A stretch of DNA of 38,203 nucleotides. Origin: an uncultured Clostridium sp. (GTDB lineage: Bacteria > Bacillota > Clostridia > TANB77 > CAG-508). Both the position numbers and the translations under genes were made by a program. The stretch is from contig CANONT010000015.1 of the NCBI GenBank assembly GCA_947567695.1, positions 1 through 38,203 of the forward strand. The letters run 5' to 3'. How positions within the stretch are numbered: the first letter of the stretch is position 1; each line of letters starts with the position of its first letter. The notes beneath the pieces are model-generated. The model ran no database searches, was not told the origin of the DNA, and saw only the letters and a list, made by a program, of their open reading frames with translations. Shown here in pieces: positions 1 to 7,871 of the stretch.

Positions 1-52
1 GTGCAGTAATGTATTAAGCTGACCAATACTAATAAATCGAGGGCTTAACCAA
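1..52 (+). rRNA. rrl: 23S rRNA, 3' end (partial)
   Basis: The first 50 bases match the conserved 3' end of bacterial 23S rRNA, with the helix strand AAGCTGACCAATACTAAT followed by TCGAGGGCTTAACC. The rest of the gene lies upstream of the window. The 3' boundary is estimated. About 100 nt of AT-rich spacer with no tRNA separates it from the 5S gene. Confidence 0.93.
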
Positions 53-155
53 GAATAAAAACTACGAAAGCAATCGAAAAGATAAAAGAATTCTAAAACG
101 AACCGAAAGATTTCATCTATGTATTTTTGAGTGTGCTTTAGCACCATATAATTTT

Positions 156-270
156 CTAGTGACGATGACATTTAGGGCAATACCTGTTCCCATTTCGAAC
201 ACAGAAGTCAAGCCTAAGTGTGCCGAAAATACTTGTGGGTTACCCTACTGGGAAGATAGGTTGTTGCTAG
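156..270 (+). rRNA. rrf: 5S rRNA
   Basis: The conserved 5S core is visible (CCTGTTCCCATTTCGAACAC, then GAAGTCAAGCC, and near the 3' end TACTGGGAAGATAGG). The ends CTAGTGACGA and TTGTTGCTAG can pair to form helix I, which sets the boundaries to within a few bases. It is the last gene of the rRNA operon and is followed by a hairpin terminator. Confidence 0.93.
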
Positions 271-305
271 TTTTTTTATTTTAAAAGAATTATTTAGATA
301 AAAAG

Positions 306-353
306 ATAGACTAAGAACTAATGAAATGATTAATTTTTAGTCTATTTTTTTAA
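306..353 (+). terminator. rRNA operon intrinsic terminator
   Basis: ATAGACTAAGAA (306-317) pairs with TTTTTAGTCTAT (334-345) with one G-U pair, and a run of T follows. It closes the rRNA operon before the promoter of the J-domain gene. Confidence 0.85.
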
Positions 354-358
354 TTTTT

Positions 359-387
359 TTGATTTATGTTAAAAAGTGTGGTAGAAT
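359..387 (+). promoter_or_regulatory. Promoter for the J-domain/flavin reductase operon
   Basis: TTGATT (359-364) and TAGAAT (382-387) are separated by 17 bases, about 35 nt upstream of the ATG at 423. The -35 box overlaps the T tract of the preceding terminator. Confidence 0.6.
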
Positions 388-422
388 ATATTTAGTTATA
401 TTGTAAAGGAGGAAAATATAGC

Positions 423-1511
423 ATGGAGATAGATTTTTATAAAGTCCTTGGAACTGCTAAAGGAGCAGTTGAAAATGACTATATGACTTATAAAAAGCGT
501 TCAATAGAAGAAGAAGACGAATTTATAAGAGGAAAATATAAAGATAGATTAAGAGAGATAGAAATGCGACAAGAGTTAGCTAAAGAACAAAAAAATCAAG
601 ACAAATGGGAAGAGTTGGAGAGAAAAAAAGGCAAAGTCGAAGAAGCTTATCAAAAACTAAAAACTGCAAAATTAAGAAAAGAATATAATGAGCCAATGAC
701 AGCAAATAATGAAAAGATCATATTAATATATAAAAGGAAGTCACCTTATAAAGTTTTAGGTATGGATAAAAATCGTTTAAGAGATTTAACATATGAGGAA
801 ATTGACCAGACGTTAAAAAATAAAAGAGATGTTCTAATAGATCAATATTCAAAAGACCTAGCATCTATACCAGTATCTTTTTTTTCAAGTAGGCAAAAAA
901 TGCAACTAAAAATAGATGAGGTGGAGGAGGCTTATCGAGAAGTAGCGACAAAAGATAAAAGGAAAGAATTACACAAAGATGAATATGATCCACATTTAAT
1001 TAATTCGTCCAATCCAGATAAGAATGCTTTACAAGGAAAAATAATTCAAAGAGAAGAAATATTATCAGAAGAAAGATTATACAAAGATGAAGAAAATAGA
1101 CTGTTAAGAGTGAAAAAAACTGGAAAACTCAAATTTCAAAATTGGACAGGTGTTGGTCAGTTATTTGTAGACGAATATGAAGTAAAAAGAATAATTAATG
1201 GACAAGAAAAGGTAAATACAATATATACAAATTCACCTAGTGTAAGCATAAATGAGAAAACAGGCGAACCAGTAGATCCAGATTATTACGATTGTTTCAT
1301 TAATAAATTATTAGCAGAAACTACAATTGGAGCTTCCAAAAGTATGGGAGGATTTGTTGGAGGAATTGAACAAAATCAGGCTGGAGAATATTATATTACC
1401 TTAGAAAATATCGAATTATCACCAATGGAAAAGGAACAAATGGCTGCAGTGATGATATGGAAACAAACAGCAAAACAAAAGGAAAAGAGCCAAGAACGAG
1501 AGGTTATGTAA
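423..1511 (+). CDS. Protein with two degenerate J-domain-like modules
   Basis: 362 aa with an AAAGGAGG ribosome binding site. Residues 5-95 and about 108-200 each resemble a J domain: an opening 'DFYKVLG' or 'SPYKVLG', long charged helices, and a closing helix of the type 'VEEAYQKLKTAKLRKEYN' / 'VEEAYREVATKDKRKEL'. I see no HPD tripeptide in either module, so canonical stimulation of DnaK is unlikely. Residues 225-350 form a separate domain that I do not recognise, with a Gly-rich segment near 'SMGGFVGGIEQNQ'. There is no signal peptide or membrane segment, so it should be cytosolic. The stop is one base before the next ATG, so it is co-transcribed with the flavin reductase gene. J-like fold assignment is moderately sure; function unknown. 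Confidence 0.7.
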   Translation: MEIDFYKVLGTAKGAVENDYMTYKKRSIEEEDEFIRGKYKDRLREIEMRQELAKEQKNQDKWEELERKKGKVEEAYQKLKTAKLRKEYNEPMTANNEKIILIYKRKSPYKVLGMDKNRLRDLTYEEIDQTLKNKRDVLIDQYSKDLASIPVSFFSSRQKMQLKIDEVEEAYREVATKDKRKELHKDEYDPHLINSSNPDKNALQGKIIQREEILSEERLYKDEENRLLRVKKTGKLKFQNWTGVGQLFVDEYEVKRIINGQEKVNTIYTNSPSVSINEKTGEPVDPDYYDCFINKLLAETTIGASKSMGGFVGGIEQNQAGEYYITLENIELSPMEKEQMAAVMIWKQTAKQKEKSQEREVM

Positions 1512-1512
1512 T

Positions 1513-2085
1513 ATGGCAAAAGTAACATGGAAATCAGGAACATTTTTGTACCCATTACCTGCTGTCATGGTAAGTTGTGGGACAATGAAGAAGTCTAATA
1601 TTATAACAGTTGCATGGACAGGTATTTTAAATACTAATCCAGCAACTGTCTATATTTCTGTCCGCCCTACAAGATATTCCTATCAATTAATCAAAGAAAA
1701 TAGAGAATTTGTTATTAATTTAACAACAAAACAATTAGCCAAAGCAACGGATTGGTGTGGCGTAAAAACAGGATCAAAAGTAGATAAATTTAAAGAAATG
1801 AGATTACACAAAGAAAAAGCTAACTATGTAAAATGTCCCATGATTCAAGAAAGTCCTGTATCGATTGAATGTAGAGTAAAAGAAATTCAAGAACTTGGCT
1901 CACATCACATGTTTATAGCAGATGTATTGGCGATTAATGCAGACGAAAAATATATAGATGAAAAAGGGGCTTTTGATATTTCAAAATGTGATTTAATTGC
2001 TTACGCAAATGGTCATTATTATCAATTAGGAAAAAAAGTAGGAAAATTTGGATTTTCCGTGCAAAAAAAGAGAAAAAATCATTGA
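1513..2085 (+). CDS. Flavin reductase-like (flavoredoxin) FMN-binding protein
   Basis: 190 aa. The N-terminus 'FLYPLPAVMVSCGT' followed by 'NIITVAWTGILNTNPATVYISVRPTRYSY' is typical of the flavin reductase/flavoredoxin split-barrel family, with the usual length and the 'EFVINL' strand. Members bind FMN and take part in NAD(P)H- or ferredoxin-linked electron transfer; the partner cannot be read from this sequence. It starts one base after the upstream stop codon, which implies translational coupling. The TGA stop lies inside the -35 box of the next promoter. Confidence 0.85.
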   Translation: MAKVTWKSGTFLYPLPAVMVSCGTMKKSNIITVAWTGILNTNPATVYISVRPTRYSYQLIKENREFVINLTTKQLAKATDWCGVKTGSKVDKFKEMRLHKEKANYVKCPMIQESPVSIECRVKEIQELGSHHMFIADVLAINADEKYIDEKGAFDISKCDLIAYANGHYYQLGKKVGKFGFSVQKKRKNH

Positions 2086-2110
2086 CACAAAAGGAAAAAA
2101 GTGGTACAAT
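2082..2110 (+). promoter_or_regulatory. Strong promoter for rpmG-secE-nusG
   Basis: Consensus TTGACA (2082-2087) and TACAAT (2105-2110) with a 17-base spacer. The -35 box overlaps the stop codon of the flavin reductase gene. Confidence 0.88.
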
Positions 2111-2115
2111 AGGCA

Positions 2116-2142
2116 AGCGTATAATTATTACGGATATACGCT
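2116..2142 (+). promoter_or_regulatory. 5' UTR hairpin before rpmG
   Basis: AGCGTATA (2116-2123) pairs perfectly with TATACGCT (2135-2142) at the predicted transcript start. There is no T tract, so it is more likely a transcript-stabilising or regulatory stem than a terminator. Its role is not known. Confidence 0.5.
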
Positions 2143-2190
2143 CACATCGTTTTAAAAAAGTAATGTTAAAAAATACGGAGGTGTTTTCAT

Positions 2191-2355
2191 ATGGCAGCAA
2201 AAGGACCAAGAGAAAATATAACATTAGAATGTACAGAATGTAAAAGAAGAAATTACACAACTTCAAAAAACAAGAGAAATAATACCGATCGATTAGAAAT
2301 TGTTAAGTATTGTAAATTTTGCAAGAAACGTACAACACATAAAGAAACTAAATAG
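2191..2355 (+). CDS. rpmG: 50S ribosomal protein L33
   Basis: 54 aa, beginning [20 protein letters not shown] and ending in '[16 protein letters not shown]'. The two CxxC pairs (ECTEC and CKFC) mark the zinc-binding form of L33. The ribosome binding site GGAGGTG precedes the ATG. It heads the usual rpmG-secE-nusG-rplK order. Confidence 0.96.
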   Translation: MAAKGPRENITLECTECKRRNYTTSKNKRNNTDRLEIVKYCKFCKKRTTHKETK

Positions 2356-2384
2356 TTAAAAAGCTATTTTAAGGAGGAAATAAA

Positions 2385-2768
2385 ATGGCTAAAAAAGAAG
2401 CAAAAACTAAAAAAGACAATAGTAAAAACAAAAAGAGCTTTTTTAAAGACTTTAAAGCTGAATTGAAAAAAGTAAGTTGGCTAACGCCAAAACAATTGTT
2501 AAATAATACAACAGCAGTTATAACAATCGTATTCATTACTGTAGCAATTGTTTTTGTATTAGATATTGCATTTGAAACTTTAAATAAACATGGAGTTGAC
2601 AAAATAAAAGAAGTAATTGTAACCAATAATACTACTTCAGAAAATGCAACAACAGAGAATACGGAAAATGGAGAAACCAATACAGAAGGAGAGACAACAG
2701 AAAGTAATACAGATGTTTCAACAGAAGAAAATAACACAGAGAATCAAACAGAAAACAAGGCAGAATAA
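2385..2768 (+). CDS. secE: Preprotein translocase subunit SecE with a long acidic tail
   Basis: 127 aa. Residues 18-72 are a normal bacterial SecE: the amphipathic helix '[20 protein letters not shown]' followed by one membrane helix ('[20 protein letters not shown]'). SecE clamps the SecYEG protein-conducting channel. Family members normally end soon after the membrane helix; here about 50 extra residues follow, rich in Thr, Asn and Glu with many N-x-T triplets. With the usual topology this tail would lie outside the cell membrane. The gene sits in its normal place before nusG. Identity is sure; the role of the tail is unknown. Confidence 0.95.
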   Translation: MAKKEAKTKKDNSKNKKSFFKDFKAELKKVSWLTPKQLLNNTTAVITIVFITVAIVFVLDIAFETLNKHGVDKIKEVIVTNNTTSENATTENTENGETNTEGETTESNTDVSTEENNTENQTENKAE

Positions 2769-2794
2769 TTGAAAGTAAAAGGAGGCTAACACAA

Positions 2795-3331
2795 GTGTCT
2801 CAAAAAGATTATGATAATGTAGCTAGATGGTATGTGGTACATACTTATTCTGGTTATGAAAATAAGGTAAAAGCAGACTTAGAAAAAACCATTAAAAATA
2901 GAGAGTTAGAAGATTTCTTTTTTGATATCATTGTTCCTATGGAAGAACAAATTGAAATTAAAGATGGAAAAAGAAAGACAAATCTAAGAAAAGTTTTCCC
3001 TGGTTATGTTCTAATTAAAATGATCGTAACAGAAGAATCTTGGTATATAGTAAGAAATACAAGAGGTGTTACTGGATTTGTAGGTTCTGGAACGGACCCA
3101 ATTCCATTGACAGAAGATGAAATTAGAAATATGGGATTTGAAGATGTTCCAATCAATGTAGATTATGAGGTAAACGAACAAGTACAGGTTATGAATGGAC
3201 CATTTGAAGGATTTGTGGGTACCGTTCAAGAAATAAACACAGAAAAGCATAAAGTAAAAGTCCTAGTATCTATGTTTGGAAGAGAGACACCAGTAGAATT
3301 AGAATTTTCACAAGTTCAAAAGTTAAAGTAA
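2795..3331 (+). CDS. nusG: Transcription termination/antitermination factor NusG
   Basis: 178 aa, starting at GTG behind AAAGGAGG (2778-2785). The NGN domain is seen in '[20 protein letters not shown]' and '[12 protein letters not shown]', followed by the KOW motif '[14 protein letters not shown]' near residues 125-140. NusG binds RNA polymerase and modulates pausing, Rho-dependent termination and coupling to the ribosome. Length and order are standard. Confidence 0.97.
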   Translation: MSQKDYDNVARWYVVHTYSGYENKVKADLEKTIKNRELEDFFFDIIVPMEEQIEIKDGKRKTNLRKVFPGYVLIKMIVTEESWYIVRNTRGVTGFVGSGTDPIPLTEDEIRNMGFEDVPINVDYEVNEQVQVMNGPFEGFVGTVQEINTEKHKVKVLVSMFGRETPVELEFSQVQKLK

Positions 3332-3367
3332 AACAATTATTAGAAAGTAAAAGGAGGTGCCATTAAA

Positions 3368-3796
3368 ATGGCAGAAAAAGAAATTTCAAATATTATTAAA
3401 TTACAAATTGAAGCAGGAAAAGCATCACCAGCTCCGCCAGTAGGACCAGCATTGGGATCCAGTGGTGTTAATATCATGCAATTTGTTAAAGAATTCAATG
3501 ATAGAACAGCAAACCAACCAGGAATGATTATACCAGTAGTAATTACAGTTTACAAAGATAAGTCATTTGATTTTATTACAAAAGTACCACCAGTGGCTGT
3601 ATTAATTAAAAAAGCAATTAAAATCCAAAAAGGTTCAGGAAAACCAAATATGGAAAAAGTTGCTAAGATAACAAAAGCACAAGTGAAAGAAATTGCAGAA
3701 CAAAAAATGCCAGATTTGAATGCCGCTACAATTGAAACAGCGATGAGTATGGTAGAAGGTACGGCTAGGTCTATGGGTGTTGTTGTGACAGAATAA
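3368..3796 (+). CDS. rplK: 50S ribosomal protein L11
   Basis: 142 aa with family hallmarks '[20 protein letters not shown]' near the N-terminus and 'TARSMGVVV' at the C-terminus. L11 forms the GTPase-associated centre with 23S rRNA. Its ribosome binding site AAAGGAGGTG is strong. Unlike the usual close coupling to rplA, the TAA stop is also the first three bases of a 127-bp palindrome, and rplA starts about 200 nt further on. Confidence 0.97.
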   Translation: MAEKEISNIIKLQIEAGKASPAPPVGPALGSSGVNIMQFVKEFNDRTANQPGMIIPVVITVYKDKSFDFITKVPPVAVLIKKAIKIQKGSGKPNMEKVAKITKAQVKEIAEQKMPDLNAATIETAMSMVEGTARSMGVVVTE

Positions 3797-3920
3797 AATA
3801 AATGAAAATCAGCATCCTGCACATGTTTGCTAAATTTATTAAAACTCGACGTACCAGCGTACGACTTCGTCTTAATAAATTTACCGAACATGCACAGTAT
3901 ACTAATTTTGATTTATTTTA
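3794..3920. repeat. 127-bp imperfect palindrome between rplK and rplA
   Basis: The sequence folds on itself around position 3857. The outer arms TAAAATAAATGAAAAT and ATTTTGATTTATTTTA pair, then CTGCACATGTT with AACATGCACAG, then TAAATTTATTAA with its complement, ending in a CGTAC/GTACG tip. Mismatches are scattered and often preserve G-U pairs. It begins exactly at the rplK stop codon. It could be a miniature palindromic mobile element or an RNA hairpin that sets the L11:L1 ratio; the sequence alone does not decide. Confidence 0.8.
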
Positions 3921-3997
3921 TAAAATAAGAATAATTTTAATTGGGAGAGCAAAATGTAAGAAGAAAAGCTCGTTAGAACCAAAGGAGGTAAAGAAAG

Positions 3998-4681
3998 ATG
4001 AAAATGTCAAAAAGATACGCAGAAAGCGTAAAACTAGTTGATAAAACAAAAGAATATGAAGTGAAAGAAGCTTTAGAGATTATTGAAAAAATGCCAAAGC
4101 CAAAATTTGATGAAACAGTTGAATTACATGTAAAATTAGGTGTAGATTCTAAACACGCTGATCAACAAGTTAGAGGTACCGTAGTGCTTCCAAATGGTAC
4201 TGGTAAAACACAAAAAGTATTAGTATTTGCAAAAGGACCAAAGGCAGAAGAAGCTGAAAAAGCAGGTGCTGACTTTGTAGGTGCAGAAGAATTAATACCA
4301 AAAATTCAAAATGATAATTGGTTTGATTATGATGTTGTAGTAGCAACTCCAGATATGATGGGAGTTGTAGGAAGATTAGGTAAAGTGTTAGGTCCAAAAG
4401 GATTAATGCCAAACCCTAAGTCAGGAACTGTTACAATGGACGTAACAAAAGCAATCAGTGAAATTAAATCTGGTAAAGTAGAATACCGTTTGGATAAAAC
4501 AAATATTATTCACTTAGGATTTGGAAAAGTTTCATTTGGAGCTGACAAATTATTAGAAAACTATCAAACAATTATGGATGCGATTATAAAAGCAAAACCA
4601 GTAGCAGCAAAAGGTCAATACATCAAGAGTGTAGCAATTACAACAACAATGGGACCTGGAATTTATATTAACCAAAAATAG
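3998..4681 (+). CDS. rplA: 50S ribosomal protein L1
   Basis: 227 aa with the L1 signature region '[17 protein letters not shown]' near residue 130 and the usual N-terminus '[22 protein letters not shown]'. L1 forms the mobile stalk at the E site and in many bacteria represses its own operon. ATG at 3998 is preceded by AAAGGAGG (3981-3988). An in-frame ATG two codons later is also possible. Confidence 0.97.
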   Translation: MKMSKRYAESVKLVDKTKEYEVKEALEIIEKMPKPKFDETVELHVKLGVDSKHADQQVRGTVVLPNGTGKTQKVLVFAKGPKAEEAEKAGADFVGAEELIPKIQNDNWFDYDVVVATPDMMGVVGRLGKVLGPKGLMPNPKSGTVTMDVTKAISEIKSGKVEYRLDKTNIIHLGFGKVSFGADKLLENYQTIMDAIIKAKPVAAKGQYIKSVAITTTMGPGIYINQK

Positions 4682-4685
4682 AAAA

Positions 4686-4786
4686 AAGCCAAAGACAGTA
4701 GGCAAAAAGTTAAGTCCTACCGAGGTAAAAGAAAAGTGTAATAGACACTCTTTATATCCTCGGAGGAAGAAAGAGTGTTTTTTATA
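4686..4786 (+). promoter_or_regulatory. Ribosomal protein L10 leader with attenuator
   Basis: The region matches the L10 leader seen upstream of rplJL in Bacillota: AGCCAAAGACAGTAGG, then CCTACCGAGG. CCGAGG (4720-4725) can pair with CCTCGG (4758-4763), and AGTGT (4735-4739) with ACACT, alternatives to the terminator stem ACACTCTTT (4745-4753)/AAAGAGTGT (4770-4778), which is followed by a T run. Binding of the L10-L12 complex to this RNA is the known control for the family. Confidence 0.88.
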
Positions 4787-4829
4787 TTTTTATATAAATT
4801 AACAACTATTAGGAGGTGAATTAGAAAAA

Positions 4830-5411
4830 ATGGCAAGTGAAAAAATACTAAATCAAAAGAAAGAAGAAGTAAGCAAATTAGCTGAACAAATGAAAGAAGC
4901 TAAATTAATACTTCTAACAGATTACAGAGGAATTAATGTAACAGATGACACAACATTAAGAAAAGACCTAAGAAATGCAGGAGCTAAATATACCATTATA
5001 AAAAATAATATTACGAAAAGAGCATTAGCTGAATGTGGTATAGAAGGTTTAGAAGAAAAATTAGAAGGACCAACAGCAGTTGTTATGAGTTCAGAAGATT
5101 ATTTAGAACCATCTAAAGTAATCTACAAATTTACCAAAGATAACGAGTATTATACAATCAAAGGTGGCGTTATTGAAGGAAAAGTAATGACAGCAGAAGA
5201 AATTATTACATTGGCAAAATTACCATCAAGAGAAACCTTGTTATCAATGCTTGCAGGTGCATTACTTGGAAATATTTCAAAAGTTGCAGTTGCACTTGAT
5301 CAAGTAAGAATTCAAAAAGAAGAGGCAGGAGAAAAAGTAACTGTTTCAGTAGTAGCAGAAGAACCAGCTGTTGCGGAAGAAGCAAAAGCTGAAACAACAG
5401 AAGAAGCATAG
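4830..5411 (+). CDS. rplJ: 50S ribosomal protein L10
   Basis: 193 aa. The family N-terminus 'NQKKEEVSKLAEQMKEAKLILLTDYRGINV' is clear, as is the later 'LEGPTAVVMSS'. L10 anchors the L7/L12 stalk and autoregulates through the leader just upstream. An Ala/Glu-rich tail of about 25 residues extends beyond the usual end; such tails vary in the family. Confidence 0.96.
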   Translation: MASEKILNQKKEEVSKLAEQMKEAKLILLTDYRGINVTDDTTLRKDLRNAGAKYTIIKNNITKRALAECGIEGLEEKLEGPTAVVMSSEDYLEPSKVIYKFTKDNEYYTIKGGVIEGKVMTAEEIITLAKLPSRETLLSMLAGALLGNISKVAVALDQVRIQKEEAGEKVTVSVVAEEPAVAEEAKAETTEEA

Positions 5412-5484
5412 GCTTCAACATATAATAGTAAAAATAGAGTGGTGAGCTTAAATCACTAAAAATAAGAAAGGAATGTGAATTAGA

Positions 5485-5856
5485 ATGGAAAAAATAGAAA
5501 AGTTAATCGAAGAAATCGACGCTTTAACAGTTGTTGAATTAGCAGATTTAGTTAAAGCTATCGAAGAAAAATATGGAGTGTCTGCAGTAGCAGCTGCTGC
5601 ACCAGCAGCTGGTGGAGCAGTAGCAGGAGGAGAAGCTGAAGAAAAATCATCATTTGATGTAGTGCTTAGCGAAGCAGGAGATCAAAAAATTAAAGTTATT
5701 AAAGTAGTTAGAGATGCTACAGGATTAGGATTAAAAGAAGCAAAAGAATTAGTAGATGGAGCACCTAAGACAGTTAAAGAGGGTGTTGCTAAAGAAGAAG
5801 CTGAAGAATTAAAAGCTAAATTTGCTGAAGTTGGAGCAGTTGTAGAATTAAAATAA
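5485..5856 (+). CDS. rplL: 50S ribosomal protein L7/L12
   Basis: 123 aa: an N-terminal dimerisation helix, an Ala/Gly-rich hinge (residues 33-50), and the C-terminal factor-binding domain with '[27 protein letters not shown]'. It forms the stalk that recruits elongation factors. A strong terminator follows directly. rpoB and rpoC, the usual next genes, are absent; gatCAB follows instead. Confidence 0.97.
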   Translation: MEKIEKLIEEIDALTVVELADLVKAIEEKYGVSAVAAAAPAAGGAVAGGEAEEKSSFDVVLSEAGDQKIKVIKVVRDATGLGLKEAKELVDGAPKTVKEGVAKEEAEELKAKFAEVGAVVELK

Positions 5857-5869
5857 TTACAAAATAGGA

Positions 5870-5897
5870 AAACAAGCCATTTTAGGCTTGTTTTTTT
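5870..5897 (+). terminator. Terminator after rplL
   Basis: AAACAAGCC (5870-5878) pairs with GGCTTGTTT (5885-5893) with a 6-base loop, and more T follow. It ends the ribosomal protein operon. Confidence 0.92.
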
Positions 5898-5916
5898 GGT
5901 AAAAAAAGTATATAAT
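5888..5916 (+). promoter_or_regulatory. Promoter for gatCAB
   Basis: A perfect TATAAT (5911-5916) lies 17 bases from TTGTTT (5888-5893). The weak -35 box sits inside the right arm of the preceding terminator. Confidence 0.6.
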
Positions 5917-5959
5917 AGGAAACATATTGAGAGTACTTAGAAAGGAATGAGGGAAAAGC

Positions 5960-6247
5960 ATGAAAGTAAGTAGAGAAGAGATTTTACACATTGCTAATTT
6001 AGCACATTTAAATTTAGAAGAAAATGAAATTGATAGCTATATATTACATTTACAAGATATTCTAAATTTTGCTAATATAGTAAATAATGCACCAGTAGAG
6101 AATTTAGACATTACAATTGGAAGTAATGAGGCAAAAAATGTATTTAGAAAAGATCAAATAAAAATATTTGAAGATAACGAGAGTTTGTTACAAAATGCTG
6201 TGGCAAAGGAACAAAATATGTTCAAAATACCAAAGGTTTTAAATTAG
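5960..6247 (+). CDS. gatC: Asp-tRNA(Asn)/Glu-tRNA(Gln) amidotransferase subunit C
   Basis: 95 aa, the usual size. 'KVSREEILHIANLAHLNLEE' is the family N-terminus. GatC wraps around GatA and GatB and stabilises the complex, which amidates misacylated Glu-tRNA(Gln) or Asp-tRNA(Asn). First gene of gatCAB. Confidence 0.93.
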   Translation: MKVSREEILHIANLAHLNLEENEIDSYILHLQDILNFANIVNNAPVENLDITIGSNEAKNVFRKDQIKIFEDNESLLQNAVAKEQNMFKIPKVLN

Positions 6248-6309
6248 AAGATTATGTGTGAATGACATATAAAATTGTGATGGAAGGGAAGATTTAAGGA
6301 GGGAAATAC

Positions 6310-7767
6310 ATGAATATTACAGAGTTAACAGTACATGAGTTACAAGAAAAATTAAAAAATAAAGAATTAACAATAACTGATATAACAAACGCCTATGTAG
6401 ATAGAATTAAGGAAAAAGAAAATGATGTACAAGCTTTTGTAACACTATTAACAGATGAGGCAATAAAGCAAGCAAAAGATATTCAAAGTAAAGTAGAAAA
6501 AGGTGAAATCAAGGGCGAATTAGCTGGAATTCCAATTGGAATTAAAGATAATATGTGTACAAAAGGGATAAAAACAACTTGTAGTTCAAAAATGTTAGAA
6601 AATTTTGTAGCACCATATGATGCTACTGTTATGGAAAAGGTAAATCATGAAAACATGATAAATCTAGGAAAGCTAAACATGGATGAATTTGCTATGGGAG
6701 GTTCAACAGAATATTCTTATTTTAAAAAAACTAGAAATCCATGGAATTTAAATAAAGTACCAGGAGGATCATCAGGAGGAAGTGCAGCAGCAGTAGCAGC
6801 ACAATTAGTACCATGGGCTTTAGGATCTGATACAGGTGGATCTATTAGACAACCATCTAGTTTTTGTGGAGTAGTAGGCTTAAAGCCAACCTATGGTTTA
6901 GTATCCAGATATGGACTAGTTGCATTTGCTTCATCATTAGATCAAATTGGACCAATTACAAAAGATGTAGAAGATGCAGCAATATTATTGAATGTTATTG
7001 CAGGACATGATGAAAAAGATACCACATCAAGTGATAGACCAAAAATAGATTATACAAAGGCACTTAAAAATGATGTGAAAGGACTAAAAATAGGAGTTCC
7101 TAAGGAATTTTTTGGAGAAGGAATCAATGAAGAAGTAAAGGCTTCTCTACAAAAAGCAATTGAAAAATATCAAGAATTGGGAGCCCTAGTAGAAGAAATT
7201 TCGTTAGATATTTCTCAATATGCATTAGCAACATATTATATTATTGCTTGTGCAGAAGCAAGTTCAAACTTAGGAAGATTTGATGGGATTCGTTATACTT
7301 ATCGTACACCAGAATTTAAGAATTTAAAAGAAATCTATAAAAAATCAAGAAGTGAAGCTTTTGGGGCAGAAGTAAAGAGGAGAATTATTTTAGGAACTTA
7401 TGTATTGTCTTCTGGATATTATGATGCTTATTACAAAAAAGCACAACAAGTACGTACATTAGTTATGAACGAATTTAATAAAGCTTTTGAGAAATATGAT
7501 GTTATTTTAACACCAACATCACCAACAGTTGCCTTTGACATTGGAGAAAAATCAAATAATCCATTAGAGATGTATTTAGCAGATATCTGTACTGTTTCTG
7601 TGAATGTAGCAGGACTTCCAGGAATATCTATTCCATGTGGTGTAGATCAAGAAGGAATGCCAATTGGAATGCAATTAATTGGAAACAAATTCTGTGAAGA
7701 AACCATATTAAATGCAGCATACACATTTGAACAAGCTATCAAATTCAGAGAAAATTATAAACCATAA
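6310..7767 (+). CDS. gatA: Asp-tRNA(Asn)/Glu-tRNA(Gln) amidotransferase subunit A
   Basis: 485 aa, full length. The amidase signature is intact: Lys79 in 'GIPIGIKDN', Ser154 in '[11 protein letters not shown]' and Ser178 in 'GSDTGGSIR', matching the Ser-cisSer-Lys triad. GatA hydrolyses glutamine and passes ammonia to GatB. Ribosome binding site TAAGGAGGGA precedes the ATG. The gap to gatB holds an inverted pair of REP-like units. Confidence 0.97.
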   Translation: MNITELTVHELQEKLKNKELTITDITNAYVDRIKEKENDVQAFVTLLTDEAIKQAKDIQSKVEKGEIKGELAGIPIGIKDNMCTKGIKTTCSSKMLENFVAPYDATVMEKVNHENMINLGKLNMDEFAMGGSTEYSYFKKTRNPWNLNKVPGGSSGGSAAAVAAQLVPWALGSDTGGSIRQPSSFCGVVGLKPTYGLVSRYGLVAFASSLDQIGPITKDVEDAAILLNVIAGHDEKDTTSSDRPKIDYTKALKNDVKGLKIGVPKEFFGEGINEEVKASLQKAIEKYQELGALVEEISLDISQYALATYYIIACAEASSNLGRFDGIRYTYRTPEFKNLKEIYKKSRSEAFGAEVKRRIILGTYVLSSGYYDAYYKKAQQVRTLVMNEFNKAFEKYDVILTPTSPTVAFDIGEKSNNPLEMYLADICTVSVNVAGLPGISIPCGVDQEGMPIGMQLIGNKFCEETILNAAYTFEQAIKFRENYKP

Positions 7768-7774
7768 GCGAAGG

Positions 7775-7857
7775 ATGAGACAATAGAGACAGGTTTAAAA
7801 TGTCTCATAAAATAGAACAAAAAATGAGACAATTTAGACTTGTCCCCAGTATCTCAA
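7775..7857. repeat. Inverted pair of REP-like units (TGAGAC type)
   Basis: Two units of about 34 bp face each other. ATGAGAC (7775-7781) closes with GTCTCAT (7802-7808), and ATGAGAC (7824-7830) with a partly matching ATCTCA near 7856. The second unit on the minus strand carries a GGGGACAAG core, and the first reads AGAGACAGG. They share the layout and core of the other GGGAC repeats in this window. They fill the gatA-gatB gap and end just before the gatB ribosome binding site. Confidence 0.7.
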
Positions 7858-7871
7858 AGAAGGAGGAAAAA

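Noticed and set aside
3802-4041. 79-aa ORF across the rplK-rplA palindrome
   Set aside because: It is made of the palindrome arms, has no ribosome binding site and overlaps the start of rplA.
7800-7871. N-terminal 24-residue extension of gatB
   Set aside because: It is encoded by the REP pair; the strong ribosome binding site and family start place the ATG at 7872.
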